Source: Athripsodes cinereus
Lineage: Eukaryota; Arthropoda; Insecta; Trichoptera; Leptoceridae
Direction of reading: 5' to 3'
Assembly (NCBI GenBank): GCA_947579605.1
Contig: OX388321.1
Coordinates: forward strand, 17,351,614 to 17,415,613
DNA length: 64,000 bases
Below the pieces are notes generated by a model. It did not search any database. It had not been told where the DNA came from and was given only the letters and a program-made list of their open reading frames with translations. Numbering within the stretch: the first letter of the stretch is position 1; every line of letters begins with the position of its first letter. Shown here piece after piece: positions 1-12,120 of the stretch. The position numbers and the translations under genes are program-made.

Positions 1-180
1 TTTACTCAGTACAGGTTCCATATATTAAACCCTTGTCAATGACATTGGAGAAATCCATCTTGTTTAGTCAAAGATTTGTATAGTTTTCTAAAATATCTAA
101 TTTTACTTTCCTAAGGGTTGGCCTAGTTTATCTCAGTAGATGGTTAGGACCTGGTTATATTATATGTTTTCCTTGTATAG

Positions 181-2121
181 ATATCTCTCGAGACAACAGC
201 CGAGATGGAATGGGGAGCAGTAGGAGTGACAGAGATAGGGAGAGGGACACAGAGTGCCTTGGGGCAAGTGGTGGTAACACAGTGGACACTGTCATGGACA
301 ACACTCCTCCCATCACACCAGACAGCAGTTTAGACAACATGTCACCATCCAGGTAACATTAGAAATTTTGAAATTTATCATCTGCAGGATGTTTCGAATT
401 GTGCCTTTTTAAATAAAATAAAATGTTTACTTATGATTTAAGTTTCCATAATAGCAATTATACCATATTTCTATGTCAGCTTGTCGTCTTATGTTTCATT
501 TGCTTGCAGAGAACAAATGCTGTCAGATGGAGACAATCCGAGTGAAGCGAACAAACCTCCAGAAGAAGAAAATAGAATATCAGCTATATCCAAGAAGATG
601 AATGAAGTGGAGAAGAGTAATTCAGGTAAATATTACATCACTTATCCAGTATCTCAATTTATATTCATTGCGGTGACGTTATTTACTCAAATTTGAACCC
701 ATTCAAATTGTAAGAGGCAGGAATGTATCACAATGTTTTCAAACTGATTTGATCTCAGTCCTCAAGCTTTCATTGGAGAGGGACACAGAGATCAACTTAC
801 AATTCAAACATTGTCGTTGACTTACTTTATCACTGCAAAATAAAAAATATTTATGTATCATATTTTTGTAACGGCAAAAATTGATTTTATGTTTTAAAGG
901 CAGCAATCTCCGAAGCAGTGCTCCAGGTAGCCCAGTAGTTGGGGTGGTGCGTAGAGGAAGACGGCCGCGTTCAATGCGAGCTTCTGAAGGGGAGGATCAT
1001 CATCAAACAATTAGCAATATATCCAGTACAGTGGGAGCACATTCCTCACCGCAGTACAATGCACCTCATCCCAGGCCAATGAGATACAACTTCTATGTTG
1101 AATTGGGTAGGCTAAAATATCAATTTGAAAGTGCATATTTTTCTCATATTTTATTCTATTTGGTAATGTAGTTTAGGCTTATTTTATTTTGACCAAGATG
1201 GAAAAATTTATTTTCTTTTTTACATTGTTATATTCTGATTCCCATATATTGAGTTATGAACAGAAAAGAGAAGTTTTAATTTGTTTGTTTAGTAAATAAT
1301 GAATTTACAAAGAAAAATGTAAATTGATGTCAGGCTCACAAAAAATGTTGTATGTATTTTACGTTAAAAGATTGAATAGTCCTGGAACTACTTTCAGATT
1401 TACAAAATATTTTGCATTTGTCTTACATATATACATTAGCTCAACAAAATAAAATACTTACATTTTTTTTATTAAAATCGGAGACCTCCCAATTAAAAAA
1501 ATTCTGGTTACTATTAAAAAGAATTACTCTTCTTTCATGTCACCCTTTAATTTTGGGCTGGCTGGAAGAAATTAATTTGCGATAAGTCTGCTTTTTGTTA
1601 ATATTATTCTAACACCACTACAGTATAATTATATGTAACAATGTAACAGAGATTATATTGATTTATTTATTTATTTTAATGTTCGTCTTGAGAGCATAGG
1701 GTAGGCATAAGCTTGGTCCATTCGGAACAATTCTGCATCAGTTGAGTCACATTTTTCCACGACATTGGTAATACTCTTATGTCGTTGTCATAGGAACAAT
1801 GTATTGTAAAAGATGTTATGTAATTGTGATATTTATTGAGACAATTCTACGTGTTTGTTAACAGATGATAGTATGGATTCCCAAGCAAGGATATCATTAC
1901 TGACATCCCGTCTGGCTGATGTAAGGAAGGCTTATCACAGTCTTAAAGCCGAGTTGGCTACCATAGATAGGAGAAGAAAGAAGCTCAGGAGAAAAGAGAG
2001 AGAAGGTAGGTGTTTACTCTTTATTTATTCAATATTCTATGTAAAAAATATTTGTAGAAATTAATATAATTGTGTTTTTGTTTCAGCTGTCAAGGCAGCA
2101 AAGGCAGCCTGTGCGACGTAG
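181..2121 (+). CDS. C-terminal exons of an ARID4 / hat-trick-like chromatin protein
   Basis: Five coding exons, 181-352, 510-625, 900-1106, 1865-2005 and 2087-2121 (stop TAG 2119-2121), join in one uninterrupted frame. Every intron is GT..AG (acceptors TTGTATAG, TTGCTTGCAG, TTTTAAAG, TTAACAG, TTTCAG) and the split codons join correctly at all four junctions. The visible product is about 223 residues. A Ser/Arg/Asp-rich stretch (DRDRERDTE) is followed by an acidic segment, a basic RRGRRPRSMRAS patch, a PRPMRYNFYVEL segment, and then a coiled coil with LTSRLADVRKAYHSLKAELA and IDRRRKKLRRKERE. It ends in a short Lys/Ala tail. The IDRRRK-(x)-KKERE coiled coil near the extreme C-terminus is, from memory, how ARID4A/ARID4B and fly hat-trick end; those are nuclear Sin3/HDAC-associated proteins with chromo, Tudor and ARID domains upstream. 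These domains would lie left of the window, so the family call rests on the tail alone. The gene reality is much surer than the name. Confidence 0.8.
1655..1830 (+). repeat. Dispersed repeat, family C fragment (intron of ARID4-like gene)
   Basis: It lies in the intron between exons 3 and 4. It shares the block 'atgtcgttgt..ataggaac' and the preceding 'ccacgaca/tatt' with 57110-57265. The same family appears at 9470-9600, 30775-30890, 38630-38722 and 59090-59220. This copy is old and diverged. Confidence 0.5.
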
Positions 2122-3400
2122 GAAGAATTCCAGTACCAAACACTTTTAACTCAATTTGCCATTGTGATATACATAATAGTAATCAGAAATAATAGATGTA
2201 ATACTACCTACCTGTTACGTAATAAGAGTAATGTAATAAGAACAATATAAGTGATATTAATGTTCAACACTTACCATATATATTTTGTACAGTAAGTCTT
2301 CCATTTGTTTGTCACTGGGTCTGCAGTATTGTTGTCTACTGAGCATTATTTATCAATCAGTATTTGGGAATAATGATTAGTTGATGTAGAATTAAAGTAG
2401 TTTGTAGTTCAAGTTGTTGGAATAATGTGTGAAATTGATGATACCAGTTTGACAGTATGTGAATTGGAAATGATCTGTGACCTAGTTGAAACTGTAAAAA
2501 CTTATTTCAGCCAGTTTGATATGCCAGCCATGTATGATTGATTTTGTCATTTTTTTTTAAAACGATTTTGACTAATTTAACAGTGCACGAACTGATTTTG
2601 ACGTGTATGGCATTGTATGAACTGGTTGACATTGTATGATTAGGTGGTGAATGAGGAGTGGTTAGTGTCCATATAACATATTATGTTTATGTGTATTTTG
2701 ATTTACTTTAGTAAATAAGTCGTTTTCAGGTCTGATGTTGTAGAGTAGCGATTTTGCCATCATAATAAGCCGTGGATCAATTCATTGATTTGCTGTAATT
2801 ATTAATTTAGCATGTAACATAATATCTGATGGCATTCTATGTACATTCATATTATTTAGTATGAAAATTATTTATTTATTTTGTTTTTAATTTTAAAATG
2901 AAATGTAATTATTGTTAATGTATTATTATTATTACTATAAAGTCCTTCTCATTAATTCTGAAATAAGTTTTTATGATGATTATAAGTTATTGTAAACAAT
3001 TTTAATATCTGATAGTATAATTTTGTAAAAATGAATGAAATGTTTTTGCATGAAGCATAATTTGGCAATATTAGGACAGCAATACTGTGTAACATAGAAT
3101 TTCAACTTCAATTTAAGAAGGAACAACGTGGGTATTGATTTTAACATCTTATTCATTAAGAAAATAAATGTATAAATGGTCATTCTGCATTTTTGAAGAC
3201 TCATGTGAGCCTAGCAAATTTTTTAGGTACTTGAAATAAATTGCTAATCTGCACGTGATAAACTTGCAAATTGTTCTCTCTGTACTAATAAGAAATTCAA
3301 ATTATTCTCTGTACCAATAAAACAATTATTCAGAATGGTTAAATAGTTATTTAATGCCTTAATAATTCTTTTACTGTCAAATTCTTTGAAGCTCTGTATT
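2122..3400 (+). other. Probable 3' UTR of the ARID4-like gene
   Basis: This AT-rich, non-coding stretch directly follows the stop at 2121 and is largely free of recognisable transposons until about 3400. The first well-placed AATAAA is at 3235-3240; another at 7921-7926 would give a very long UTR running through family-A repeats. The actual poly(A) site cannot be chosen from sequence alone. Confidence 0.45.
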
Positions 3401-3404
3401 ATAT

Positions 3405-3860
3405 CCTTACGTCACATCCTTAATGAGGTAAGCAGAGAGAACATAGCTTCATATTAATCTATCCTTATACATATATGTACTTCATTTGCTTCTTCCAAGT
3501 TCATGCAATTTCTCAAACATGCGCGACAACCCAACATGGAGCCATCATTGAGAATTTGATGCACGTGTTCAAACTGTATGGTTCTCCGGCGTTTGCTTTT
3601 TGTAAAGCTCACATGTACCAATGTGAAATAATACAAAGTAAAAATGCTGATTTCCTCACATGCAATATGCAAGTCGTCCTCTACGTGCCAATAATTGATA
3701 GACATTCGGGATGTGTAAAATACCTCATTGCTAAATTGTAGATATTAAATGTCTTATAATATGTGATGTTTTATGAATACCTGCCTTTCACAGGACACCA
3801 GAAAACTTACACAAAAGAGTAGGAGACCTATTCTTCCCGGGGACTCTACGGAACAACTTT
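3405..3860 (+). repeat. Family A dispersed repeat, diverged copy
   Basis: The right half shows the family hallmarks 'gtgccaataa', 'attcgggatgtgt', 'cctcattgcta', then 'acctgcctttcacaggacac', 'aaaacttacacaaaagagtaggagacc' and 'cccggggactctacgga'. About 180 bp of unrelated sequence (3480-3660) separates the two halves. Short ORFs on both strands here are chance. Confidence 0.6.
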
Positions 3861-5020
3861 TCACTTAATATGGGTGTAATACTTAAGTACTAAAACAGTT
3901 AATATAAGTTTTTTTTTATTTCATTTTATAATACAATGCTTGTGTTAAATTACTTCAAAATTCATTGTAATTACCGTGAAGTTATTAATATATTTATATC
4001 TGAAGGAAGCTTATTACTATATTATGTATTCCTCAAATACCTCAACCAATTTCTTGTTGCCCAAAATGCATCAAAACAGATTGACTTACTTTGAAATTCA
4101 GCGAATCAACTGTGAATTCACTTCAAAATTCATTGAATCAACTTTAAAACTTGTGTTGAAGAAGAATTTATAATCATATTATTCATCAACACGACATGAA
4201 TCAATCTCATGTTGACAAATGTGTCAAAAGTGATCAATGAAACCAGAAAATGCAGTTATGTATTTTGTGACTGAGAGCTTACACATTTTGTGGTGAAATA
4301 GAAAAAGGCTTTACTAATTTACATTAAAAATGAGTTTATATCATAAGACGTAGGTATTGCTAGATATTCACAGATTTTGCCTTAGTAATTCAATATATTT
4401 AATGTCAAATGTGCCGTTTTGCAAAACCAGTATAGCAATCCTTCCTAATAAATAATAAATAGACATCCTTATAATCGTAAGGTTTATTATTTTTATGATA
4501 GTTTATATCAGCTAAAATAATACCGAGTTAATATGCGCTACCCATAGTTTTACTCATGAAATTCTAAATATTATGCTTCCCATGTTTCATTTCAATATAC
4601 AGCTGTTGGTTCACAATTTTGTCTGGTGTATATTTAATCATACCTATGTCTAAAAAATATTCTCTTATTTAAAGGTTAACATTCTTGTGTGCACATTTCA
4701 CGAAATACAAACATCCTTGAGAATTTACAATAAAAAACGGAGCTTTGTTTTGTTTAATCTATAATTGCAAGCTCATTAAGTGCTTTGAAAAACTGATCAG
4801 TGTTGCTATACACACCTTAACCTTTATTAAATTTGTAGAATTTTAACAGTAGAATTAGTTGATTTTATGTCAATTGTCTGCTTCCTTAAGACATTTAAAG
4901 GTATATTTTATATGAAATAATAGACTGCTGAACTATTATTTAAGTGGTTTTTTTTATATGCATAACAGTACAACATCCCATACAAACATTTTGGTATGAG
5001 TGTGGTATCTTTAACTACAC
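3861..5020. other. AT-rich non-coding DNA, nothing recognised
   Basis: No ORF of interest, splice-bounded coding block or identifiable repeat was seen. It may belong to a long 3' UTR of the upstream gene or be intergenic. Confidence 0.4.
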
Positions 5021-5024
5021 TTGT

Positions 5025-5275
5025 TTTTGTACATTAGAAATAAATTGGTCGCCATGTTAACACTTTTTTGACATGGAAATCAGCTGCATGTAATGCAAAC
5101 TGTTCTCGGTGCCAATAAAAAATTACGACATTAAATATGGGTGGCAAACCTCATTGCCAAAATTAATAATGCAAAATTTTCTTTATTTTTTCCAATACCT
5201 GCCCTTTATAGGACTCTCGAAGACTTGTGGAAAAGAGTGGGAGACCAGTTCTTTATTGGGTGCTTCACAGATTAA
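5025..5275 (+). repeat. Family A dispersed repeat
   Basis: It contains 'atcagctgcatgtaatgcaaactgttctcggtgcc', 'atgggtggcaaacctcattgcc', 'acctgccctttataggactctcgaagac' (each in pieces) and 'gtgggagaccagttcttta', in the same order as at 32515-32675 and 34318-34545. It is in + orientation. Confidence 0.75.
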
Positions 5276-7550
5276 GATATTATTGTAAAATTATAACATT
5301 TCTGTAAAAGAAAAAATAATAAAAAAATGGATACCACTGGCTTACTGCAGGATCAAATTATTACAATTAAGAATAAATATTGAGAAATCTATGTATAATC
5401 AGATAAATCATATTTTCACATTAAGTATCATTTTTCTAATATGACCACTTCAAGTAACACTTCATAGTTTTGACAAAGACTTTGTAATTACTCTTTTTCT
5501 AACTATTTACTACTTGGTGTGCACACTTACTGTACTAAACTTCAGTCAGTAGTAATCTAAATACACCGTGCCTAAATATACATATACTTTGTGTCTTAAA
5601 CCTCACGCAAACGCAATATGAAAACAGTGTGTTGATATTGCATGCATGCATGATCTAAACCATACAGTCACAATGTGAACATACCGTGTACAGTTTCTGT
5701 TCTAAACCTCACGCAGACACAAACTGTAGTAAGAGTTATGATACTGCAATTAGAATTTATGTAGGGATTTTTGTGACTAATATTTCAGTTCCACTACCGT
5801 ATCTGGTTGTATGGGATACTTAATACACGTGATGAGCAACTTAAATTGTAGTGGTTACTGCACAAATAGTTGATTCCATACAAGTGCCAGGAAAATATGA
5901 TTCTTCGTATTATTATCAAAATATAGTGTTTTAAAACTTTTCTATTAATTTTTATCAGAGTATTAACAATAGTTAGTATTGATGGCCTACTGTAGGTACT
6001 TATATTGGAGACTTAATTAAATTTGCTTAGTCAATAGTTTTTACTTAACTGTTTTGAAAAATACAGTTTCTTAGAACCGTGCTATGCATTTCACACAGTA
6101 TCAGAGATTAGTTTGATTGGTTTTCTGGGTTTTGACACAAATAATAATAGAACTCATCATATATCAAAATAAAAGTAGTAACTTTTGGATCTGTCCGAGT
6201 TGTAAAATTGCATTGAAAGAGAACCACCGTCTACCCAGATGCCGTAGAAGTCTGGGGACTTCCATTTATCTGAAACTCTACACTTAATAAATCTTATCCA
6301 CACCAGAGGAGCCATAATGGTATGATACTAAATCACTCGTATTTCTTATGTGACTTTCCTATACCTAGTTATAGATGCCAAATCTTTATGTAGATGTAAC
6401 AAAAGGTATCAGAAAACTTAACCAAGATAAATTTACACTCTTCACGGTATAAGAATAGGCCGTCAATATGACTTAGAGTAAGAGTTTGGAATGTAATAGT
6501 ATTGTATTTATATTTGATTCTGTTAAATTTAGATGAAATAATTGAGTAGTCTTGACAATCAGCTGAAAATGACTGGCTTACATTTTGGTCCTAGCTGGCA
6601 TCCGTTATTAGTTTCAATTATAAATTAGTGTTGACAATTTTTGACTAAACTGAAACTATGCTACTATTGAGCTCTGAATGTTCGAGCAAATATTTAAGAT
6701 TAAATATTAAAATATGGATTGTATATAAAGTAAATATTATTTCAAATATTTTTATTCTACTAATAAACTGTCAAAACTGCACAGGATAATCCTCATGAAA
6801 ATAAAACACTTTTTTGCGTGAAGCATAATTTGGCAATAAATAGGCAAATCTTTTGATATCAAATGTCTTGATGAAATTTGCCCATCATAATACAATATTT
6901 TAATAGCTGGACTTTGTTTTATTGCAGAAAATTCAACTAATGAAATAAATTTGTAAAATTACATTGTATTATCAATTTTAAATATTGCTCACTGAATTCT
7001 GTAATATGTACTTAATAAATTAAATTTGAAATGGTGATGACAAGAAAAAAATCAAGTATGGTGAATAATTCAATGATTGAGATTTGTATGATTCCATTAT
7101 AGGTGTTATCCATCATTCACTTTACATTTTTTGAGGGCTAGACAAAGAGTTATGTAGTCTCGATTTAGTTTTGGTTGTGATAGTAAGTCAGTGAAGAATT
7201 ATGCGGACAATTGTATCTATCATTGTTACGAGACATATGGGCCATCTGTCATGGGAAAGACTTAACTTTGTGATTTTGATTTTCCCTGCTTGCAATTCAT
7301 TGCTTGTTAGAACATTTATAAATCATAAAGAAATTTAAATTTAAATATTCAAAACTTTCTTATATGTGGTAAAAATATAATATTTAAATAATTATATTAA
7401 TAAATAGTTTTTATTGTCATAATAGACAATCACTTTTGAGTCTGTCAAAATTTTAACAATATTATACAGAACGAACTAGTCCCAAACTTGGATATGAATC
7501 TTATTTTATGGGTACTAACATAACCATATACTCAATAATGCACCAAAAAT
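5276..7550. other. AT-rich non-coding DNA
   Basis: No coding sequence is supported. The only internal similarity noticed is a 28-bp block at 6811-6838 nearly identical to 3042-3069 ('tgaagcataatttggcaata'). Confidence 0.4.
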
Positions 7551-7665
7551 ATATATTTGTAAGACCCAGATACAGAATTATTTGTAAAAGGTCATTTTTA
7601 ATTTTACCCTGGCAAAGAATCAAACTCGGTATCTCATGACTCCATGCCAACACATGACCCATATT
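7480..7665 (-). repeat. tRNA-derived SINE fragment (minus)
   Basis: The order 'acgaactagtcccaaact', 'tatgggtactaac', 'aagacccagat', 'ccctggcaaagaatcaaact' and 'ctcatgactccatgc' matches a lepidopteran-type SINE read backwards. The complement of 'aagaatcaaact' occupies the polymerase III B-box position. It is related to 47465-47555, 50265-50360 and 57820-57900. Confidence 0.55.
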
Positions 7666-7920
7666 TTGCGTAAATTGATAGTATGTTGTTATTGCTAAAT
7701 ATTGATTTAATTTATAATATTTTCATAAGCAAGTTCATTAACATTTTTCTGTATAATTAAAATAAACCTAAACTCATTATTTGATTAATAATTAATGGAC
7801 ATGTTTTTTCCGTGTATTGTTTTGGTACATATGTAACTTTACTATTATTATTATTGTATGTATGTTTTTTTTATTGATAAGTTTATATATAACATTATGT
7901 ATATATTTGTATATTTTTTC

Positions 7921-7926
7921 AATAAA
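7921..7926 (+). promoter_or_regulatory. Candidate poly(A) signal AATAAA
   Basis: AATAAA is followed about 20 bp later by an A-run and T/GT-rich DNA. If the ARID4-like 3' UTR reads through the intervening family-A copies, this would be a distal signal. It is unproven. Confidence 0.2.
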
Positions 7927-8095
7927 ATTTTGTATTTGAAAACAAAAAAATTAACAATCTCGAGTACACTTTGTTTTTGTAAATAGTTTGTAACATGTGT
8001 TGTATATAATTTGAATTTTTATTGTGAAAGTAAAATTATATTTGAATTTTTAAACTTGTTTTCATTTCTTGTAGATTCACTCCTGATGCCATCGT

Positions 8096-8590
8096 TTTAG
8101 TTTAGAATTTATTTTAGAAAAATACTCTAGTTAGTCCCCGGCAAAGAAGAGGCTTCCCACTCTTTCATACAAATTTTTCAGATTTTTTCAGTTTATCACA
8201 AATAAGACTTGTGCATATTTAGTTTAGAATTTATTTTAGAAAAATACTCTAGTTAGTCCCCGGCAAAGAAGGGGCTTCCCACTCTTTCATACAATTTTTT
8301 CAGGTTTTTTCAGTTTATCACAAATAAGACTTGTGCATATTTAGTTTAGAATTTATTTTAGAAAAATACTCTAGTTAGTCCCCGGCAAAGAAGAGCCTTC
8401 CCACTCTTTCATACAATTTTTTCAGATTTTTTCAGTTTATCACAAATAAGACTTGTGCATATTATTTAGTTTAGAATTTATTTTAGAAAAATACTCTAGT
8501 TAGTCCCCGGCAAAGAAGAGGCTTCCCACTCTTTCATACAAATTTTTCAGATTTTTTCAGTTTATCACAAATAAGACTTGTGCATGTTTA
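8096..8590. repeat. Tandem array, 4 copies of a ~122-bp unit
   Basis: Units begin with 'tttagtttagaattt' at 8096, 8218, 8340 and 8465; the last interval is 125 bp because of an extra 'att'. The units differ at only a few positions. Each contains 'ccccggcaaagaag.ggcttcccactctttcatac', which is the complement of the family-A end 'gagtgggagacc..ttctttaccggg'. The array is therefore a local amplification of one family-A terminus. Confidence 0.9.
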
Positions 8591-8592
8591 GG

Positions 8593-8682
8593 TAAATTGA
8601 AACAAGTGTTTCTTTTTACTATAGATTATTGACCACGAGAGAGACGTCTTTCCACTTATCAGGTCATTATCAATCTTGATTG
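8593..8682. repeat. Dispersed repeat fragment shared with 61845-61930
   Basis: 'gaaacaagtgtttctttYtact', 'gagagac.tctttc', and 'atcaggtcattatcaatc' occur in the same order at both places. It adjoins the 122-bp array here, and the other copy lies just upstream of a family-A copy, so it may be part of that family. Confidence 0.5.
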
Positions 8683-8764
8683 ATTATGGAATTCTGCTAC
8701 GTTTGCACTGACACAATTAATAGGTACATACATACACATTTAGCTTCCTGGGCAAATAGTCATT

Positions 8765-8830
8765 TGCCCGTTTTTAGCCCGGGGCCTGCAGGGCACTCGA
8801 AAACTTATAGAAATGAGTTGAACCTATCTA
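8765..8830 (+). repeat. Family A partial copy
   Basis: 'ggcctgcagggcactcgaaaacttatagaaatgag' corresponds to the 'acaggactctcgaaaacttatggaaaagag' block of family A. Confidence 0.4.
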
Positions 8831-8869
8831 TTATTGATAACATATTCATGGAAGGTTATGGTATTTATA

Positions 8870-9132
8870 TCTGTACCTGAGAGCCATTAAGACTCAAGTG
8901 CATTTTTGACAAAAATGACAAATTTACAAAAAAAGTGGTAATAACCCAACAGTCCCGAGTCTTAAGTATAGAAATGCTTAGGGTCATAAGAATTGAAGTG
9001 CGCATCACTATGGTATATTTTATAATATAGGTATAGCTTGTTACTTGTAAAATGTTGAGATTTTTTTGATTAAAAACATGAATTTGAAAATGGCATTTTA
9101 GTACTTAAGACTAAATGGCTTTCAGGTACAGA
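8870..9132. mobile_element. Small non-autonomous DNA transposon (MITE) with TA target duplication
   Basis: Terminal inverted repeats match over about 25 bp: left 'tctgtacctgagagccatta', right complement 'tctgtacctgaaagccattt'. The flanks are TATA/TATA, consistent with the TA target duplication of Tc1/mariner-type elements. There is no ORF inside. Confidence 0.65.
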
Positions 9133-9469
9133 TATATTGTATAGTTTAGAACTCAATCCAACTCAAGGATTGTTGGTTCAAAGTGATCCTCTTAATTGAA
9201 GTATGAAATTTCATTCTTTTCTCAAAGGTAAATTTTTTTGTTTCGAATTTTCGCGATTTTTATTTTGTATAATTTAAGATGTAGGTTGTGAAGGAACACC
9301 TACCTGTTTATGTTATAGAAGCTAAATTCGAATACGTTCTTAAATCAAAAGCTATTTACCTACATATTGATTTTGTTTTCAAGAAATTTCTATTCAATGC
9401 AATTTATTTAAGTATTTGTGTTGTGTATAAATTGAACACATCATTCTGTTATAATACGCTTATATAATA
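9133..9469. other. AT-rich non-coding DNA
   Basis: Nothing recognised beyond homopolymer runs. Confidence 0.4.
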
Positions 9470-9600
9470 ATTAAGTGGGAAGAGGATTCGGCGCAGAATC
9501 AGAATTGCTCTGAATGTTGTAGGTTTGTTTTCATCCTGTGATTCCGAGAGGAGCCTTAAAATCCGAATAGCTCATCTTACCTCACCCCTGGCCGACCTGA
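9470..9600 (-). repeat. Family C dispersed repeat (reverse copy)
   Basis: 'gaatgttgtaggtttgtttt', 'cctgtgattccgagaggagcc' is the reverse complement of the 'ggctcctctcgggagcacag' block seen at 38630-38722 and 57110-57265, and parallels 30775-30890. Confidence 0.55.
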
Positions 9601-9779
9601 GTGAGCTTAATAATTGATTTTGACTTGTGTGATTCGTTGCTGTCGTGGGCGAACTCGTTTCTTCTTTTTTTTGCTGTCCTGTTACTTTTAGAGGAGATTC
9701 TTAGGTTTGGGTGGGATGCCTCGGGGAAGGAAGCGTCTCTACGAGGATTCCGGTATCGGCGACTTTTTGATTTTCGATC

Positions 9780-10115
9780 TGAATACCTGCCTTGGAAAAA
9801 GTTTTTGAGCAACTCAATTTGGTTTTCTGTTCAAAACCTTTTTTTTGTTTTGTTGCAAATATTCTGGTGAAGTCTTCGATAAAGAATAAGTTTCTCACTC
9901 TATTCTGTAAGTTACGAGTATCCTGTAAAAGGCAGGTGTTCGTAAAACCTCTCGTATCAAACAATATTAACATGTACAATTCAGGGATGAGGCATATGCC
10001 ACCCACACTGAATATTTTATTTTTGCACTGACACGGAGAGAACAATTTTCATGTTTATTATAAGCAATTAATCCGCTGGCTACCCCATTTGTGGAATGTG
10101 CCGTAATGGTGTAGG
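9780..10115 (-). repeat. Family A dispersed repeat (reverse copy)
   Basis: Read backwards it holds, in family order, the 'ccccatttgtggaatgtgcc' end, the 'cactgacacggagagaac' block, 'gatgaggcatatgccaccca', 'atcctgtaaaaggcaggtgt' and 'aagtttctcactctattctg'. The overlapping ORFs on both strands at 9582-10045 follow the repeat and are not genes. Confidence 0.75.
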
Positions 10116-10720
10116 TACATAATATTATTAGTTGTTGTAAATATTGATTTGTTACTTAGCTCAGGAAAATACTTTCTACAATAAATTGTAGTTACCTACT
10201 TGGTGTTTACAAAAAAAATATCTATTTGAAAAATATTGAATTTGTGTTATTTGTCAAGCAAGTGAGTTTTTAAAAATAAAAATACCATTCATACCTCCCT
10301 TTCTTGATATTTTGAATTGCGTCCTTCGAAAAAAAATTAATATCGTAAAATACGCAACGTCATTTGAAAAATTGATATTTTGTTTGTTACACGATAATCA
10401 AATTGGAAGGTGATGAGATTGTTATAAGAAGATAAGAGAGAAAGGTACCTACTAGGTAAGAAGGAAGTAAGTACATAGGAAGTACATAGGTAAATAGGAA
10501 GATGGATGGATGGGTAAAATGATATTGTATTACGTTAGAAAGTAACCAAATCTTAGCACTTTTATATAAAGAAAACATTTCAGAAATTATTCGTACTCAA
10601 AAAGAGCTTTCAAAGATGCAGTGCAAGAACAAGAATATAAATCAAAATTATCAAGTAGGTTGGGACTACAAATGAAAATACTTATTTATTAGATACTAAT
10701 GTAAATTTTCTAATAAATAA
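10116..10720. other. AT-rich non-coding DNA
   Basis: No coding or repeat structure beyond short purine-rich runs near 10420-10510. Confidence 0.4.
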
Positions 10721-10725
10721 AATTT

Positions 10726-11026
10726 TCGTGTCACGGTGTTTGTTATACTTCTCCGAAACGGCTGGACCGATTTTGATGAAATTTTGTATGCTTATCGAGT
10801 AGGTCTGAGAATCGGCCAACATCTATTTTTCATACCCCTAAGAGTTAAGGGTGGTCCACCCCGATTTTTTTTGGACATATTTTTTAAAAAAACTTTTATG
10901 GCGAGGAATTAAAAAATACATACAGCCCTAAATTTTCACCCTTCTACCATCGACCCCTATTTTTCAACAGCGATATTAGTCTATGGCAAATGTATATGGC
11001 AAAACAACGTTTGCCGGGTCAGCTAG
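10726..11026 (+). mobile_element. Non-autonomous Helitron
   Basis: It begins TCGTGTCACGGTGTTTGT and ends GCCGGGTCAGCTAG, i.e. 5'-TC and 3'-CTAG, and has no terminal inverted repeats or target duplication. It is about 301 bp, collinear with 41102-41399 (same 'cggctggaccgattttgatg' and 'accc..tattttt' blocks). This kind of 3' end is common in lepidopteran Helitrons. Confidence 0.8.
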
Positions 11027-11175
11027 AGATTTTATAAAATTCTTGTTAGCATCATCGAAATGTTTTTGTCTTCATCATCACCAAACATCATCAACCTACC
11101 TATTATTATTTACTCTATAGTAGGCGTATTATTTTCTTTTCGCGTTTCTTGCGAATACACAGCGGGAAACAGTCA

Positions 11176-11211
11176 TAAAAGTGTGCATATTTTTATATGC
11201 ACACTTTTATA
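11176..11211. repeat. Short perfect hairpin
   Basis: Arms 'ataaaagtgtgcatat' / 'atatgcacacttttat' (16 bp) surround a T-rich loop of about 4 nt. It is isolated and no family was recognised. Confidence 0.7.
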
Positions 11212-11980
11212 CATTTTATTTTCCACTGATGATGCAATTTGTTCTGGAAGTCCTATGGGAACAAAAAATCCTTTATTTAAGTGAAATTAAACTGTCATAA
11301 TTATTTATAATGATTTTTTACCAAATTACAAATCACAACAAACTTTCATCCAACAAAACATATAAAAATATATAGGTATGTAATATAGAGACATTTACCT
11401 ACAGGTAAGAGAATTTGAATGTTTGGGTCAGTTGGATGTGGAAATTTTCTTTATAGGATATGAAAAAATTAATCGCTAATTATTATCTACATGTATTTTT
11501 CTTCAGGCACAGATTAAGCTCTTAAAAAAAGTTTTAAAAACATTTGTGAATTGTATAATTATATTTTGTATAAGATGTAGGCATAGAGATAAAGTCATAA
11601 TAACTTAGCTAGTACCTCCAATCTTCTCTAGAATACGCCACCCGGGAGTGTTTTGTGCATATTAAATAATAATTGATGGCGCGCTGTAAGAATATGCTGG
11701 GGGTGGTAGGTACATCTAGCAGAGGGTAGTTAGAGGGATGAAGTGAAGGGTAGATAATATGAATATAAAACAGTAATAATTAATCCTCGGAGTATTCCAT
11801 ATTACAACAACAACAAGGGGTATTTTTTCAAGTCATCTCCATGATCACCAACGTCACTGCAAGGCACTTTACTGTACCAGCACGGCACTTAGCTGCATAC
11901 TTAACATAATCATAAAAAGATAAGGGCACCGCTATGCCTACACTTGCCACCTCTTCTCAATGTTTGTTTCATTAGGTATT
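11212..11980. other. Non-coding DNA
   Basis: AT-rich with a few GC-richer patches near 11630-11720; no gene or known repeat was identified. Confidence 0.35.
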
Positions 11981-11984
11981 CAGG

Positions 11985-12120
11985 TATTGATGATGATGAT
12001 GATAGATGATTTCTTCAGCGTCGTTTAATGGAGAATCCATCTCAAGGGCGCAGGAAGCTCTGTTGGACGAGCGATGTATTTAGTTCGCTCTTGAATGTCA
12101 ATGTATTTGTAGTTACCCAT
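11985..12120 (-). repeat. CR1/L2-like LINE 3' fragment
   Basis: 'cgtttaatggagaatccatc' followed by 'tcaagggcgcaggaagctctgttggacgagcga' matches 58158-58240 and 19490-19530. At 58 kb that block is continuous with reverse-transcriptase coding remnants. Preceded by a short (gat)n run. Confidence 0.6.

Noticed and set aside
155..340. Minus-strand ORF opposite the first ARID4-like exon
   Set aside because: The plus strand has splice sites and joins in frame to four further exons; the minus ORF is a Ser/Leu-rich shadow.
3454..3741. Overlapping ORFs on both strands
   Set aside because: They lie in and beside a diverged dispersed repeat and show no domain; other copies of the repeat do not preserve the frame.
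9582..10045. Four overlapping ORFs on both strands
   Set aside because: The open frames follow reverse copies of families C and A and are not maintained in sister copies.
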